From assembly GCA_040772685.1 (NCBI GenBank), contig JAXGXQ010000001.1, forward strand, positions 558,001-622,000: a stretch of 64,000 nucleotides of DNA. Direction: 5' to 3'. The position numbers and the translations under genes were made by a program. Positions 44,888 through 53,833 of this stretch are shown one piece after another. The notes beneath the pieces were generated by a model, which saw nothing but the letters and a program-made list of their open reading frames with translations, searched no databases and was not told the DNA's origin. This DNA is from JAXGXQ01 sp040772685. Its GTDB lineage: Bacteria; Bacillota; Clostridia; Saccharofermentanales; UBA5734. The stretch's first letter is position 1. Each line of letters opens with the position of its first letter.

Positions 44888-45739
44888 ATGTCCGTTTCTC
44901 GTACCCACAGATGCCGTTTGCTTCTCATAATTCTCAGTCTTATTTTAATTCTGGGCCTGGTCGCCGGTTATGCTTTTAAAATTGAGCCGCGTTTGCTGGC
45001 TGTCCGCAAACTGACTGTATCCGCTGCCAACCTGCCGGAAAGCTGGGATGGGCGCAAAATCGCGTTCTTTACTGACGCGCACGTAGGATCCGCCTTTACC
45101 CCTGAAATGCTGGCAAAAGCCGTTGCTGCCATGGAAAAGGAAAAGCCCGATCTGGTGCTGTTTGGCGGGGACATGGTTGACAGCCACACACCGCTGGATC
45201 AGGCATTCAGTGCTGAAGTTGGCGCCGTTTTGGCTGGAGTACAGGCTCCCTGCGGTAAGTATGCCATTCCGGGCAACCATGACAACCGCCTGCGGGCAGA
45301 ACTGCAGGTAGCCCGCAACATGCTGGAAACAGGCGGTTTTACCATGTTAACCAATGAAGCCCTGGTCATTGACGGTATTCAACTTGGTGGTTTGGATGAA
45401 AGCTATTTCGGCAAACCTGACTTTGAGAAAACATTCAGTGGTCTGCCGGATGACCAGTTCCGGATTGTCTTAATGCACCAGCCGGATTACCTGCCTGCTC
45501 AGCAATATACCGCGATGGATCTGATTTTGTCCGGGCATTCGCATCGCGGCCAGGTTACCTTATTGGGCAGGCCGATAATCACCGTATACCAGGGCAGTAA
45601 ATACTCCTATGGCGCTTATAAACTGGATGAGCGCCGCCAGCTTTATGTCTCCGGCGGGCTGGGTACAGTTGCGATCAACGCACGCTTATTCGCCAAGCCT
45701 GAAGTTGTCATTATCACACTGACCCGCGGTGAAGGTTAG
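44888..45739 (+). CDS. metallophosphoesterase (YkuE-like, membrane-anchored)
   Basis: A 283-residue calcineurin-type phosphoesterase. A hydrophobic N-terminal helix (about 8-30) anchors it. Metal motifs appear in order: TDAHVGSAF, GGDMVDSH, GNHDNR, HQPDYL and GHSHRGQV. All metal ligands look intact. The start at 44888 is chosen because AAGGAG lies just upstream and the frame to 44825 adds an unlikely extension. It may process lipid or wall precursors, as suggested for YkuE-like proteins, but the substrate is unknown. Convergent with hemZ; the stop codons overlap by four bases. Confidence 0.9.
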   Translation: MSVSRTHRCRLLLIILSLILILGLVAGYAFKIEPRLLAVRKLTVSAANLPESWDGRKIAFFTDAHVGSAFTPEMLAKAVAAMEKEKPDLVLFGGDMVDSHTPLDQAFSAEVGAVLAGVQAPCGKYAIPGNHDNRLRAELQVARNMLETGGFTMLTNEALVIDGIQLGGLDESYFGKPDFEKTFSGLPDDQFRIVLMHQPDYLPAQQYTAMDLILSGHSHRGQVTLLGRPIITVYQGSKYSYGAYKLDERRQLYVSGGLGTVAINARLFAKPEVVIITLTRGEG

Positions 45740-47238
45740 AAGAGTTTAGCAAGTTTGCGTTTGGTGATGTCTTCTCGGTTACGCAGCCAGGTTTTGGGAT
45801 CTCGTGGTGCAGGCAGACGCTGCAGCCAGCCTCGCGCATCAAAATATTTGCTCATGGCCCCGGCACCTATGCCGATAACCGCGCGTTCATCGCTCATCAT
45901 GCCGACATTGTACAGGCAAGCTGTACCAGGCCGGGCATAACCAGTGTTTTCCAAGCCGCCGATCATATCTTTTTGCCGATACAAGTAATAGGGCTGATAA
46001 TCCGCTGAAATAAGACGCTCATTGGCTTCAGACAGAGCTGATTCCCATTGATTATTATCAGTTGTCGTCATGACATCGTTATCTAAATTTCTGGTCAATT
46101 CCGATTTGCGTTTATAAGCCAAAGTATGAATCGTAATATTCTCCGGCCCTGCTGCTATTAAAGCATTGAGTGAGGCCAGAAAATCCGCTGCTGTCTCAGC
46201 GGGCAAGCCAGCTATCAGATCAGCGTTGATCGTAGAAAAACCGGCAGATCTGGCGGCCATATAGGCTTTGTACCAGTCCTGACTCGAATGTCGGCGCCCA
46301 ATCCGCTGTAAAGTCTTGTCATGAAGTGTTTGCGGGTTAAGGCAAATCCGGCTGACACCTGCAGCTCGCATCACATTCAGTTTTTCCGGATCGATGGTAT
46401 CTGCTCGACCGGCTTCGACCGTGAACTCGAAATTCGCTGCTAAAGGCAGTTCGTCGACAACCGCCGACAACAGACGCTGCAGCTGCAGAGCAGATAAGGT
46501 AGTGGGCGTACCACCACCGAGATATACTGCCGAAGCAGGGTTTTTAAACCACGGGCCCAGTTGCTTTATTTCAGCAATCATGCCGTTGACATAGTCGTCG
46601 AGTTCAATTTTATGCTCGGCAACAGTACCGCAGGAAAAGCTGCAATAACTGCAGTGACTGGGACAAAAAGGTATATTGAGGTAAATCAGTGGCTGAGTTA
46701 CAGGCAGACGATTTAAGAGCAGAAGCTCACTGACTGCAGTTGTCACCAGCAAGCGGGCTTTAGCCGGAGCTACCTGATAAGCATCGATTAAACTGCGCTC
46801 GGCAGATTCGGCTGAACGACCGGCAGCCAGTTCATCGGCAGCCAGACGGGTCGGTCGGACTCCTGTCAGCGAGCCATAAGGAAAACTACGGCCGGTAACC
46901 TCACTTAACAAAGTATAAAGTTGGCGTTTGATTTCCCTGCGGGCAGCGATTGGCGGCCGTTTTTCAGCTTCAGCTTCAGCTTTAGTTTCAGCTTCAGCTT
47001 TAGTTGTAGTTTCACTTACGTCTTCACCTGCAACCGCTTCACTTGCAGCTTGCTCAATTCTTGTCGTGACCCGATATTCCCCGTTCGCGAGAACTTCATA
47101 TACGCTGCAGAGCATAGGCTTATTTTCTCCGCCTTGAAGGCTGCCGTCCGGGTTAATCCAGGCAGTACCAAAAAACAGGCGCAGCAGCTCAAGCGCACCT
47201 GTGCTTTCGAAATGGCCTGTCAAGCGGATTACAGTCAC
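45736..47238 (-). CDS. hemZ: HemZ-type radical SAM coproporphyrinogen dehydrogenase-like protein
   Basis: A 500-residue radical-SAM protein. Cluster ligands CPSHCSYCSF are near residue 195-205. The following YLGGGTPTTLSA, ICLNPQTLHDKTL and GLPAETAADF match the HemN/HemZ group. It starts with GTG, overlapping the HAD/DUF3810 stop by four bases (GTGA). A Thr/Glu/Ala/Lys-rich low-complexity insert sits at about 75-95. No other haem genes are in the window, and in strict anaerobes HemZ-like proteins may do other radical-SAM chemistry; the exact reaction is not proven. Confidence 0.85.
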   Translation of the reverse strand: MTVIRLTGHFESTGALELLRLFFGTAWINPDGSLQGGENKPMLCSVYEVLANGEYRVTTRIEQAASEAVAGEDVSETTTKAEAETKAEAEAEKRPPIAARREIKRQLYTLLSEVTGRSFPYGSLTGVRPTRLAADELAAGRSAESAERSLIDAYQVAPAKARLLVTTAVSELLLLNRLPVTQPLIYLNIPFCPSHCSYCSFSCGTVAEHKIELDDYVNGMIAEIKQLGPWFKNPASAVYLGGGTPTTLSALQLQRLLSAVVDELPLAANFEFTVEAGRADTIDPEKLNVMRAAGVSRICLNPQTLHDKTLQRIGRRHSSQDWYKAYMAARSAGFSTINADLIAGLPAETAADFLASLNALIAAGPENITIHTLAYKRKSELTRNLDNDVMTTTDNNQWESALSEANERLISADYQPYYLYRQKDMIGGLENTGYARPGTACLYNVGMMSDERAVIGIGAGAMSKYFDARGWLQRLPAPRDPKTWLRNREDITKRKLAKLF

Positions 47239-49157
47239 GGCTGGAAATCACCAGCGTTTTTTTCCCAATAAGCCAGTACCAGGTCGATCATACGCCCATA
47301 GCTGTGTACCCCATCTGTCTGGTTATTGGATTTGAGATAAACATGGTTGATTTGGGTCGATACTTTCTCAACAGGTCCGGCGAATTTAAGCCAGTATTCA
47401 TAGTTGGCGTTCAAATCACGCGCCATTGGTTCGGAAACATTTTGCGAAACCTCTTTATAGGCTTCAAGATCCTGATTGTAAAGGGCATTGGAACAGCGTA
47501 CATAAGCGTTAGCCAGCGCTGAATAACGAAAATCCGGATCCGGATGGTGGATATTTGCCAGGAAAGAAATAAAGCCGGCCTCGTCCTCTCGGGCATATCC
47601 GCGGGTATGGGCAACCTCATGTGCGGCTGCATCGGGGATCAAATATTGTGACTGATCAACATTAATATTTGCCTCAACCAGGAATGGTACGTAAATACCG
47701 CTGATTCCCGTATACGACCACAAGTGTGAAAGCATAACAGCTTTCGGCTGCACCTTCGCGCCCCGCAGCTGCGGGTATTCAGCCGCTGCGGCCTCAAAGC
47801 CCTTTGTAGTCGCTTTCAGCGCACTGCCAACACCATTGCGCAGCTTAAACACGCCGTTTTCATCTTCCTGACACTGCAAACGAACTGCTGAAGCCTCTTT
47901 TGCTAAAGCCAGCGTAACTGCTGCCAGTTCAGATGTTTTGCGGGGTTGGACAGTTAAATTGAAACTTTGACTTACCGGCAAACGCAGGTAATTGACACCG
48001 TGGAGTAAAAAGAACATCATCGCCAGGATCGCAGCTCCCCAGGCCGCCAAACGTGCCCGCTTGCGATAATAACCAGCAGTGCGCCGGTCTGCGGCTTCCG
48101 CTGGAGATTGCTTACGCAGCCGGCGGAATAAAGCTGCCAGCCCCCGGAACAAACCTGAAATCACAAAGAAAATCGCAAACAGAAGCAGTGTCTCGCTGAT
48201 CGAAAAAGGCAAGAGTGAAGTCAGCCAGGATATTGGACGTGATAAGACCTGGAATACACCACCGGTAATGTAATTTTCTACAAAAAGCTGTTGCTCGCGC
48301 CAAGCGAATCTTAAAAGAAACGGCAAACTCAGTAACAAAATCCAGCCATAATCAGCGAACAAGGTTTTTAGCTTGAGGCGGGGCTGCTTATGAGTCGGAG
48401 CAGTATCCTCAAGTTTACTCGAAAGTAGCTCCGCTAACTCTTCGGTAGAAGCTACCAGGTGCCTGGCACCGTTTGCTTCTAATTCAGCTTTTTCCCGAAA
48501 ACCCCAGAGAACGCCGATTGGCAGCATACCTGCCGCAACAGCAGTCTTCATGTCCACGCTTGAGTCACCGATCAACGCTGTTTCTTGCGGTGAAACGCCG
48601 GTTTTCTGACAAATCTCCAACGCCAGTGCCGGGTCGGGTTTACCGGGGCGATCCGGCTTCATGCCAGTCACAAAGTCAAAATTAATTGTCGGGAAGAAAT
48701 GAGCGGCAATTTTCTTGGTAAATAGATCAGGCTTATTGGAGATGATTCCCAGCCGGTAGCCGGACGTCTGCAAAGAAGTCAATAATTCCATAATACCAGG
48801 ATAAGGTTTGGTCTCTTCGTGCCAACATTCTTCGTATTCCCGGTTAAAAGCAGCCACCAACTCAGCATCTGACGGCACGGGCAGCGTTTTGGGTTGATTT
48901 TTTCCAGCAGCAGCATCAGAGCTGCTTCCTGCCTGCCCTGTTGTTTGATTTTGCAGTTCACTGTCAGATGATCCGACAGTCCTTACCGCCCGGTGCATAA
49001 GTACTCTGGCACCATTGCCAACCAGGCTTCTGCAGGTTGACTTTGTTACCCCTTGATAGCCGAACGATGCCAAAGCTGCGTTGGTTGCTGCAGTTAGATC
49101 GTCAAGTGTGTCAAGCAGGGTTCCATCCAAATCAAAAAGCAGTAATTTCAAAGTCAT
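47235..49157 (-). CDS. HAD-family phosphatase fused to a DUF3810 membrane zincin-like domain
   Basis: A 640-residue fusion. Residues 1-235 form a phosphoglycolate-phosphatase-like HAD enzyme: FDLDGTLLDT (motif I), SNKPDLFTKK and GDSSVDMKTA (motif IV), with a Gln/Ser/Ala-rich insert at about 72-100. Residues from about 265 onward are a membrane domain (hydrophobic helices near 275-290, 315-340, 370-395) ending in an extracellular zincin-like part with HEVAHTRGYAREDEA (HExxH plus downstream Glu). The latter matches DUF3810-type proteins of unknown role. The frame is continuous, so the fusion is real unless the assembly is wrong. The two functions together are unexplained. Confidence 0.85.
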   Translation of the reverse strand: MTLKLLLFDLDGTLLDTLDDLTAATNAALASFGYQGVTKSTCRSLVGNGARVLMHRAVRTVGSSDSELQNQTTGQAGSSSDAAAGKNQPKTLPVPSDAELVAAFNREYEECWHEETKPYPGIMELLTSLQTSGYRLGIISNKPDLFTKKIAAHFFPTINFDFVTGMKPDRPGKPDPALALEICQKTGVSPQETALIGDSSVDMKTAVAAGMLPIGVLWGFREKAELEANGARHLVASTEELAELLSSKLEDTAPTHKQPRLKLKTLFADYGWILLLSLPFLLRFAWREQQLFVENYITGGVFQVLSRPISWLTSLLPFSISETLLLFAIFFVISGLFRGLAALFRRLRKQSPAEAADRRTAGYYRKRARLAAWGAAILAMMFFLLHGVNYLRLPVSQSFNLTVQPRKTSELAAVTLALAKEASAVRLQCQEDENGVFKLRNGVGSALKATTKGFEAAAAEYPQLRGAKVQPKAVMLSHLWSYTGISGIYVPFLVEANINVDQSQYLIPDAAAHEVAHTRGYAREDEAGFISFLANIHHPDPDFRYSALANAYVRCSNALYNQDLEAYKEVSQNVSEPMARDLNANYEYWLKFAGPVEKVSTQINHVYLKSNNQTDGVHSYGRMIDLVLAYWEKNAGDFQP

Positions 49158-49252
49158 AATACGCGAACTTCCCTCAACAACGTTGTCAAATCGGCCAATC
49201 CTTTACATAATTTTCTGTAAACCAGACCTGCCCTGCAGTTATTCTTGTTTAT

Positions 49253-49282
49253 ATTATATCAGGCCTTATATCAGGCCGGCAA
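49253..49282 (-). promoter_or_regulatory. candidate promoter for the HAD/DUF3810-hemZ unit
   Basis: A minus-strand -10 TATAAT (49258-49253) with an 18-base spacer to TTGCCG (49282-49277) sits at the end of the DUF1624 gene. A 12-base direct repeat (GGCCTGATATAA) covers the spacer. The -35 is weak. Confidence 0.4.
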
Positions 49283-50093
49283 AACGTAACCCAAACAAAA
49301 TAAGCATTAGCAGCGGTTGATGCAGAATGTAGATCCATAAGGAATTGCGTCCCAGAAAAATAAACGGTTGACTGACTGACAGCAGCCACTGCGGCGCATT
49401 GGGAAAAGCTGTTTTACGTTCGCGATATTGCAGGCGGCCGATCAGTGCGCCCGCCAGGAAAAACCCCAGCCAAGGCAGAATTGGCAAATAATCGGCCATC
49501 GCCGGCGCATTTGCCGGCAGTATGCCCAGCGGCAGCAGCAGCCAGGTCGAAGCAGGTTCTGCGGGCATTATCAATGCTGCGTAAAAAATCAGCACAAGCA
49601 GAAAAACCAGCAAAGTATCTGTGTGGGCACCTTTGTCACGGCGGCTGATGCCGGCATAAACCAGACTGCCCACTGCCAGCAGATGCAAAACATTAAAGAA
49701 AATGTAGAAATCTGTCTGCATCACCAGCGAAACAATTGCCATCACGATTGAATAAGCGATCGCGACAGTCCCGAGCCTCAACCCGCGGCGAAAGTTACTC
49801 CGCGTGAAGGTTGAGGTGATGCCGGAGCCGATCAGAAAAATCGCCAGGAAGAACGGGCGCAACAGCAGGTCAAACCACTTGGTCTCCTGCCAGGCAAATA
49901 CGTCCAGTCCCAGAAGATAGCGCAGGTCATAAATAAGATGATGCAGCACCATCATCAAAACCGCCAGGCCGCGCAGAGCATCAAGCTCAAAGGCGCGTTG
50001 ACGCCGTGGCCGTAAAGAATCGTCCGGCCCGGCATCCGCCTGCTTTGTCAACGATGCCTTTACATTATCCCTGAAATCTTCAGGCTGTTTCAA
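49266..50093 (-). CDS. DUF1624/heparan-alpha-glucosaminide N-acetyltransferase-like membrane protein
   Basis: A 275-residue multi-pass protein. The N-terminal motif ELDALRGLAVLMMVLHHLIYD is the hallmark of the DUF1624 (HGSNAT catalytic-like) group. Seven to eight hydrophobic helices follow, with no soluble domain. Such proteins are thought to move acyl groups across the membrane to glycans, but bacterial members are poorly characterised. It overlaps the end of the ligase fusion by 14 bases, so the two may be translationally coupled. Confidence 0.85.
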   Translation of the reverse strand: MKQPEDFRDNVKASLTKQADAGPDDSLRPRRQRAFELDALRGLAVLMMVLHHLIYDLRYLLGLDVFAWQETKWFDLLLRPFFLAIFLIGSGITSTFTRSNFRRGLRLGTVAIAYSIVMAIVSLVMQTDFYIFFNVLHLLAVGSLVYAGISRRDKGAHTDTLLVFLLVLIFYAALIMPAEPASTWLLLPLGILPANAPAMADYLPILPWLGFFLAGALIGRLQYRERKTAFPNAPQWLLSVSQPFIFLGRNSLWIYILHQPLLMLILFGLRFAGLI

Positions 50094-52674
50094 TCGCCGC
50101 GTCCTCTTTCAGGTTTAGAGCATCAACAGCCCATTCACGGATTTTGAATTTTTGGATTTTGCCGCTGCCGGTCATCGGGAAAGAATCCATGAAGCGAATA
50201 TATTTCGGCGTTTTATGCTTGGCCATATGTGAGCGAACATATTCCTTCAGAGTTTCTTCGTCAACAGTTGCTCCTGCTTTGAGTATAACAGCTGCCAGGA
50301 TTGCTTCACCATAGGTTTTGTCTGGCACGCCGACAACCTGAACATCCCTGATATCAGGATGCGTATAAAGGAAGTCCTCGATTTCCTTCGGGTAGATATT
50401 TTCGCCGCCGCGAATAATCATGTCCTTGATGCGTCCGGTAATTTTGTAGTTGCCGGCATCGTCGCGAACTGCCAGATCGCCGGTATGGAGCCAGCCATCC
50501 GCATCGATAGCAGCAGCCGTGGCTTCAGGCATTTTGTAATAGCCCTTCATGATGTTGTAGCCACGGGCGACAAATTCGCCATTAACGCCGTTAGGTACAG
50601 GCTGGTTTGTTTCGGGGTCAACTATACGGCATTCAACGCCAGGCAGCGCTCTGCCAACAGTATTGACCTTGACTTCGATTGGGTCATCGGCTCGCGACTG
50701 AGTACATCCGGGCGAGCTTTCTGTCTGGCCGAAAACAATAGTAATTTCATCCATGTTCATTTTATCGACAACATCCTGCATAACCTTGATCGGGCAGGGT
50801 GAGCCGGCCATAATGCCGGTGCGCAATGAGCTGAAGTCGGTTGTCGCAAAATCAGGATGCTCCAGCAGAGCAATAAACATTGTCGGCACGCCATGCAGAG
50901 CTGTAAGCTTTTCGCGGTTTATGGCTTCCAAAGTCCGGCCGGCCTGGAAATATTCCAGTGGTACCATCGAAGTGCCGTGGCTGACAGCAGCCAGCATCGC
51001 CAGCACCATGCCAAAGCAATGGAACATGGGCACAACAATACCTAAACGGTCGGCCGTGGAGAAATTCATGCAATCGCCAATGCTCTTGCCGTTATTGATA
51101 ATGTTGTAATGCGTCAGCATGACACCTTTGGGGAATCCGGTTGTGCCTGATGTATATTGCATGTTTACAACATCGTGCGGGTTGAGCGTACGCGAAATTT
51201 CGGCAATCCGGCTTTCGGGGATCTGGTCACTTTTGGCGGCAAACTCGTCCCAGGTAAAGCAGCCGGGCTGCTTGGAAGTGAAGTTGATTACATTGCGCAG
51301 TATTGGCAGACGCTTGCTCATGAGCTGTCCCGGATCACTTGTCTTCAGTTCGGGGCAGATCTCCTGGATAATTTCCGCATAATTGGAATCTTTGTAGGAA
51401 TCCATCATGACCAGAGTATGGGTATCGGACTGGCGCAGCAGATATTCTGTTTCGTGGATTTTATAGGAGGTATTTACTGTTACCAGGACAGCACCGATAC
51501 GGCAGGCCGCGAAAAAGGTCAAAAACCATTGCGGATAATTGGTGGCCCAGATAGCAACGTGATCGCCCTTACGCACACCAATCGCCAAAAAGGCCCGGGC
51601 AATTTTATCGACCTCAGTCAGCAGCTCGCTGTAGGTACGGGTGTAATCCTGGGTTATAAACTTAAACGCCTGTTGATCGGGGAAGGTGCAGGCGACTTTT
51701 TCCAGCAGTTCACCCATGGTCAAATCAACCATTTCTTCCGGCCGGAAGAGTATCCGCCCTATCGGACGTTCCTTGAGAGCGCCGGGAGTCGGCTTGTTGT
51801 AAAGCACATCTCCGGCAACTGCTTCCTGTTCCAACAGACGCGGGCTGCAAACACCATCACCGCGTTCGCTGGCATATTCACGCATGTAGTGAATGAATTG
51901 CGGGAAGACAACAGCTGCATCTTCCAGCTCACGGCTCCAGCGTTTCACCCACTCGAGCGAAACATAGCCCTCATAGCCATTGGCTGCCAGGATATCAAGC
52001 GCCTCGCGCACTGGCAGGTCACCCTGACCCATCAAACGATAGCGCAGGTTGCCGTCTTCGATCACGGAATCTTTAACATGGACGTAACGGATGTAAGGCG
52101 CCAGATTCTGATAGGTTTCAGCCACAGATTCATTGGCAAAGCGGTATGGGTGGTGAACGTCCCAAAGCACAGCGACGTTAGGGCTGGCTACTGTTTCGAC
52201 CAGCTGGCGCAGGCGCTTGGAATCAGAATAAACTCCGTTAGTCTCAACCAGTATAGTCACGCCGCGATATTCAGCGTACGAAGCCAGTACAGCCAGAGTA
52301 GCGGCAACCACCGCGTCATCAACCGGGCTTTCCGGCGCAGGTGAACGATCCGCAAGTACGCGGATGTAAGGAACCCCGGCGCGGGCAGCAAGGTCCAGAT
52401 ATTCAAAGCCTTCGGCCAGAACTTCTTTGCGGTTTTCCTGATCTTTCAGGCACAAGCCCGCTGTAAAGCAGGTCACTTCAAGTCCGAGTGAAGCCAAATG
52501 TTCCAGTGTGCGAGGCAGTTCCTGCTCGGTAAACGGGCGGGCTTTGGCAGCACGAATCTCCTGCCCCAGTCCGCGGATTTCAATACCGTCGTAGCCAAGA
52601 TCCTTGGCCATGGCGTAAATTTCAGGCCAGGACCAATCCGGGCAGCCCAGGGTTGAAAAAGCAAGTTTCATCAT
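50080..52674 (-). CDS. sugar phosphate isomerase/epimerase-like TIM barrel fused to acyl-CoA synthetase
   Basis: An 864-residue fusion. Residues 1-280 form an xylose-isomerase-like TIM barrel (AP-endonuclease 2 family) with metal-site segments such as LVETNGVYSD, VLWDVHHPYRF and YVHVKDS. From about 310 to 864 is an AMP-forming acyl-CoA ligase: YTSGTTGFPKGVMLTHYN (ATP loop), VFGQTESSPG, TGDLAVRDD, the hinge GRIKDMIIRGGENIYPKEIE and the catalytic Lys in TGSGKIQKFK. The acyl substrate is unknown. Ribosome-binding site AAGGAG precedes MMKLAF. Either half alone is common; the combination is unusual to my knowledge. Confidence 0.88.
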   Translation of the reverse strand: MMKLAFSTLGCPDWSWPEIYAMAKDLGYDGIEIRGLGQEIRAAKARPFTEQELPRTLEHLASLGLEVTCFTAGLCLKDQENRKEVLAEGFEYLDLAARAGVPYIRVLADRSPAPESPVDDAVVAATLAVLASYAEYRGVTILVETNGVYSDSKRLRQLVETVASPNVAVLWDVHHPYRFANESVAETYQNLAPYIRYVHVKDSVIEDGNLRYRLMGQGDLPVREALDILAANGYEGYVSLEWVKRWSRELEDAAVVFPQFIHYMREYASERGDGVCSPRLLEQEAVAGDVLYNKPTPGALKERPIGRILFRPEEMVDLTMGELLEKVACTFPDQQAFKFITQDYTRTYSELLTEVDKIARAFLAIGVRKGDHVAIWATNYPQWFLTFFAACRIGAVLVTVNTSYKIHETEYLLRQSDTHTLVMMDSYKDSNYAEIIQEICPELKTSDPGQLMSKRLPILRNVINFTSKQPGCFTWDEFAAKSDQIPESRIAEISRTLNPHDVVNMQYTSGTTGFPKGVMLTHYNIINNGKSIGDCMNFSTADRLGIVVPMFHCFGMVLAMLAAVSHGTSMVPLEYFQAGRTLEAINREKLTALHGVPTMFIALLEHPDFATTDFSSLRTGIMAGSPCPIKVMQDVVDKMNMDEITIVFGQTESSPGCTQSRADDPIEVKVNTVGRALPGVECRIVDPETNQPVPNGVNGEFVARGYNIMKGYYKMPEATAAAIDADGWLHTGDLAVRDDAGNYKITGRIKDMIIRGGENIYPKEIEDFLYTHPDIRDVQVVGVPDKTYGEAILAAVILKAGATVDEETLKEYVRSHMAKHKTPKYIRFMDSFPMTGSGKIQKFKIREWAVDALNLKEDAAIETA

Positions 52675-52752
52675 ATATTCGCTCCTTGTTCAAAAAAAGT
52701 AATAAGCATTAAGTAACAAGCGTCAAAGCTGTAATCATCAGTAAAGCATTAA

Positions 52753-53589
52753 TCAGTGAAAAGTCAGTTCATCCGGCAGATTGCTGAGTGCGGCACCTGT
52801 TGCAGTGGCGAATTCAGCATACTCAGGTACTGTGATATTCATGTCGTACAAGATGGAAAAGCCCGCGAGTACGCGCTTTCCAGCTTCAACCTGAGTAAGG
52901 TTGCCGGTAAAAATTATATCACGCACACCATTTAAGCGAGCCGCGAGGACCGCGTTTGTGCCAACAGACTGGAATACAAGATTAACTATGCCCAGAGCAA
53001 TGTCTTCCGTTGTGGCACTGTCACTGATTTTGCCGAAATTGGACGCAGTTGTATCCGCAGATAAGCCGGGAATTTCGATCCGGGAAATATCACCGATGGA
53101 CAAGTCGACATGGCTCAAGTCGCCGCCTTCAGCCAGCTGTTTGAACAAATTGAAATTATGGATACTGATCAGGCGGCTGGCCAGCCCGAGCATGGTGCCC
53201 CCGCCAACACCGGAACCGATTATATGCTGTACAGCACCGTCACGGGCGTGCACAAACGCAGTACCAGTTCCCATGCTGACAACAATAGCTTCATGCAGAC
53301 CGCTGGCAAAGAGCCCGCCCAGGCCTACAGCCTGAAATTCAGGAACTCTTAAGGTAGGAATGCCCAGCAGATCACCTTTGAGATAGGAGGCTCCGACTCC
53401 TGTTACCATCACACGCTCAATGCTCGAAATATCAAGTTCATTCTGGTTGACAAATTTGCCCAAAGCACCAAAAGCAGAAGCAATCGGGTCACTGGCCTGA
53501 ACCAGAGCACGGCTGATAATCTCTGTGCCGGACATTCCGACAATCTTGGTAGTACTACCACCGATATCGAGTCCGATAATGATGCCCAT
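52753..53589 (-). CDS. coaW: type II pantothenate kinase
   Basis: A 278-residue ASKHA-fold kinase that starts CoA synthesis. The N-terminus GLDIGGSTTKIVG is the phosphate-1 loop, with MGTGTAFV and GSGVGGGTMLGLA further on, as in the staphylococcal type II enzyme. The start at 53589 has GGAGG seven bases before the ATG; the longer frame to 53751 has a Cys-rich extension with no support. It is on the same strand as the acyl-CoA ligase fusion (78 bases apart), a plausible CoA-related pairing. Confidence 0.9.
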   Translation of the reverse strand: MGIIIGLDIGGSTTKIVGMSGTEIISRALVQASDPIASAFGALGKFVNQNELDISSIERVMVTGVGASYLKGDLLGIPTLRVPEFQAVGLGGLFASGLHEAIVVSMGTGTAFVHARDGAVQHIIGSGVGGGTMLGLASRLISIHNFNLFKQLAEGGDLSHVDLSIGDISRIEIPGLSADTTASNFGKISDSATTEDIALGIVNLVFQSVGTNAVLAARLNGVRDIIFTGNLTQVEAGKRVLAGFSILYDMNITVPEYAEFATATGAALSNLPDELTFH

Positions 53590-53782
53590 CTTCCTGCCTC
53601 CAGTCACTCTCCTGCCACCTGCGGCACATCGCGCTGTCGGCCGTAAGTGCATTGGTGACGGCCTTATAGCTGCGAATATGCAAAATATTATAACATAACA
53701 GCAGCTGACTGATTCAGTGCAAACTGTACCAAAGCATGAACTATAACGCACGTTTCCTGCTGTTAATGCCGCTGCTCAGGTA

Positions 53783-53791
53783 TGATATAAT
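53783..53791 (+). promoter_or_regulatory. extended -10 promoter for the kinase-like/hpt pair
   Basis: TGATATAAT gives a perfect -10 (53786-53791) with a TGn extension on the plus strand. The -35 is poor. It lies about 45 bases before the GTG start at 53834. Confidence 0.5.
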
Positions 53792-53833
53792 TAAACCATT
53801 AATTTGGATCCAGCGAACAAGGGGGAACCCTCA

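Noticed and set aside
51157..52344. A 395-codon plus-strand ORF antisense to the ligase fusion
   Set aside because: It mirrors a well-supported gene and shows no family motif.
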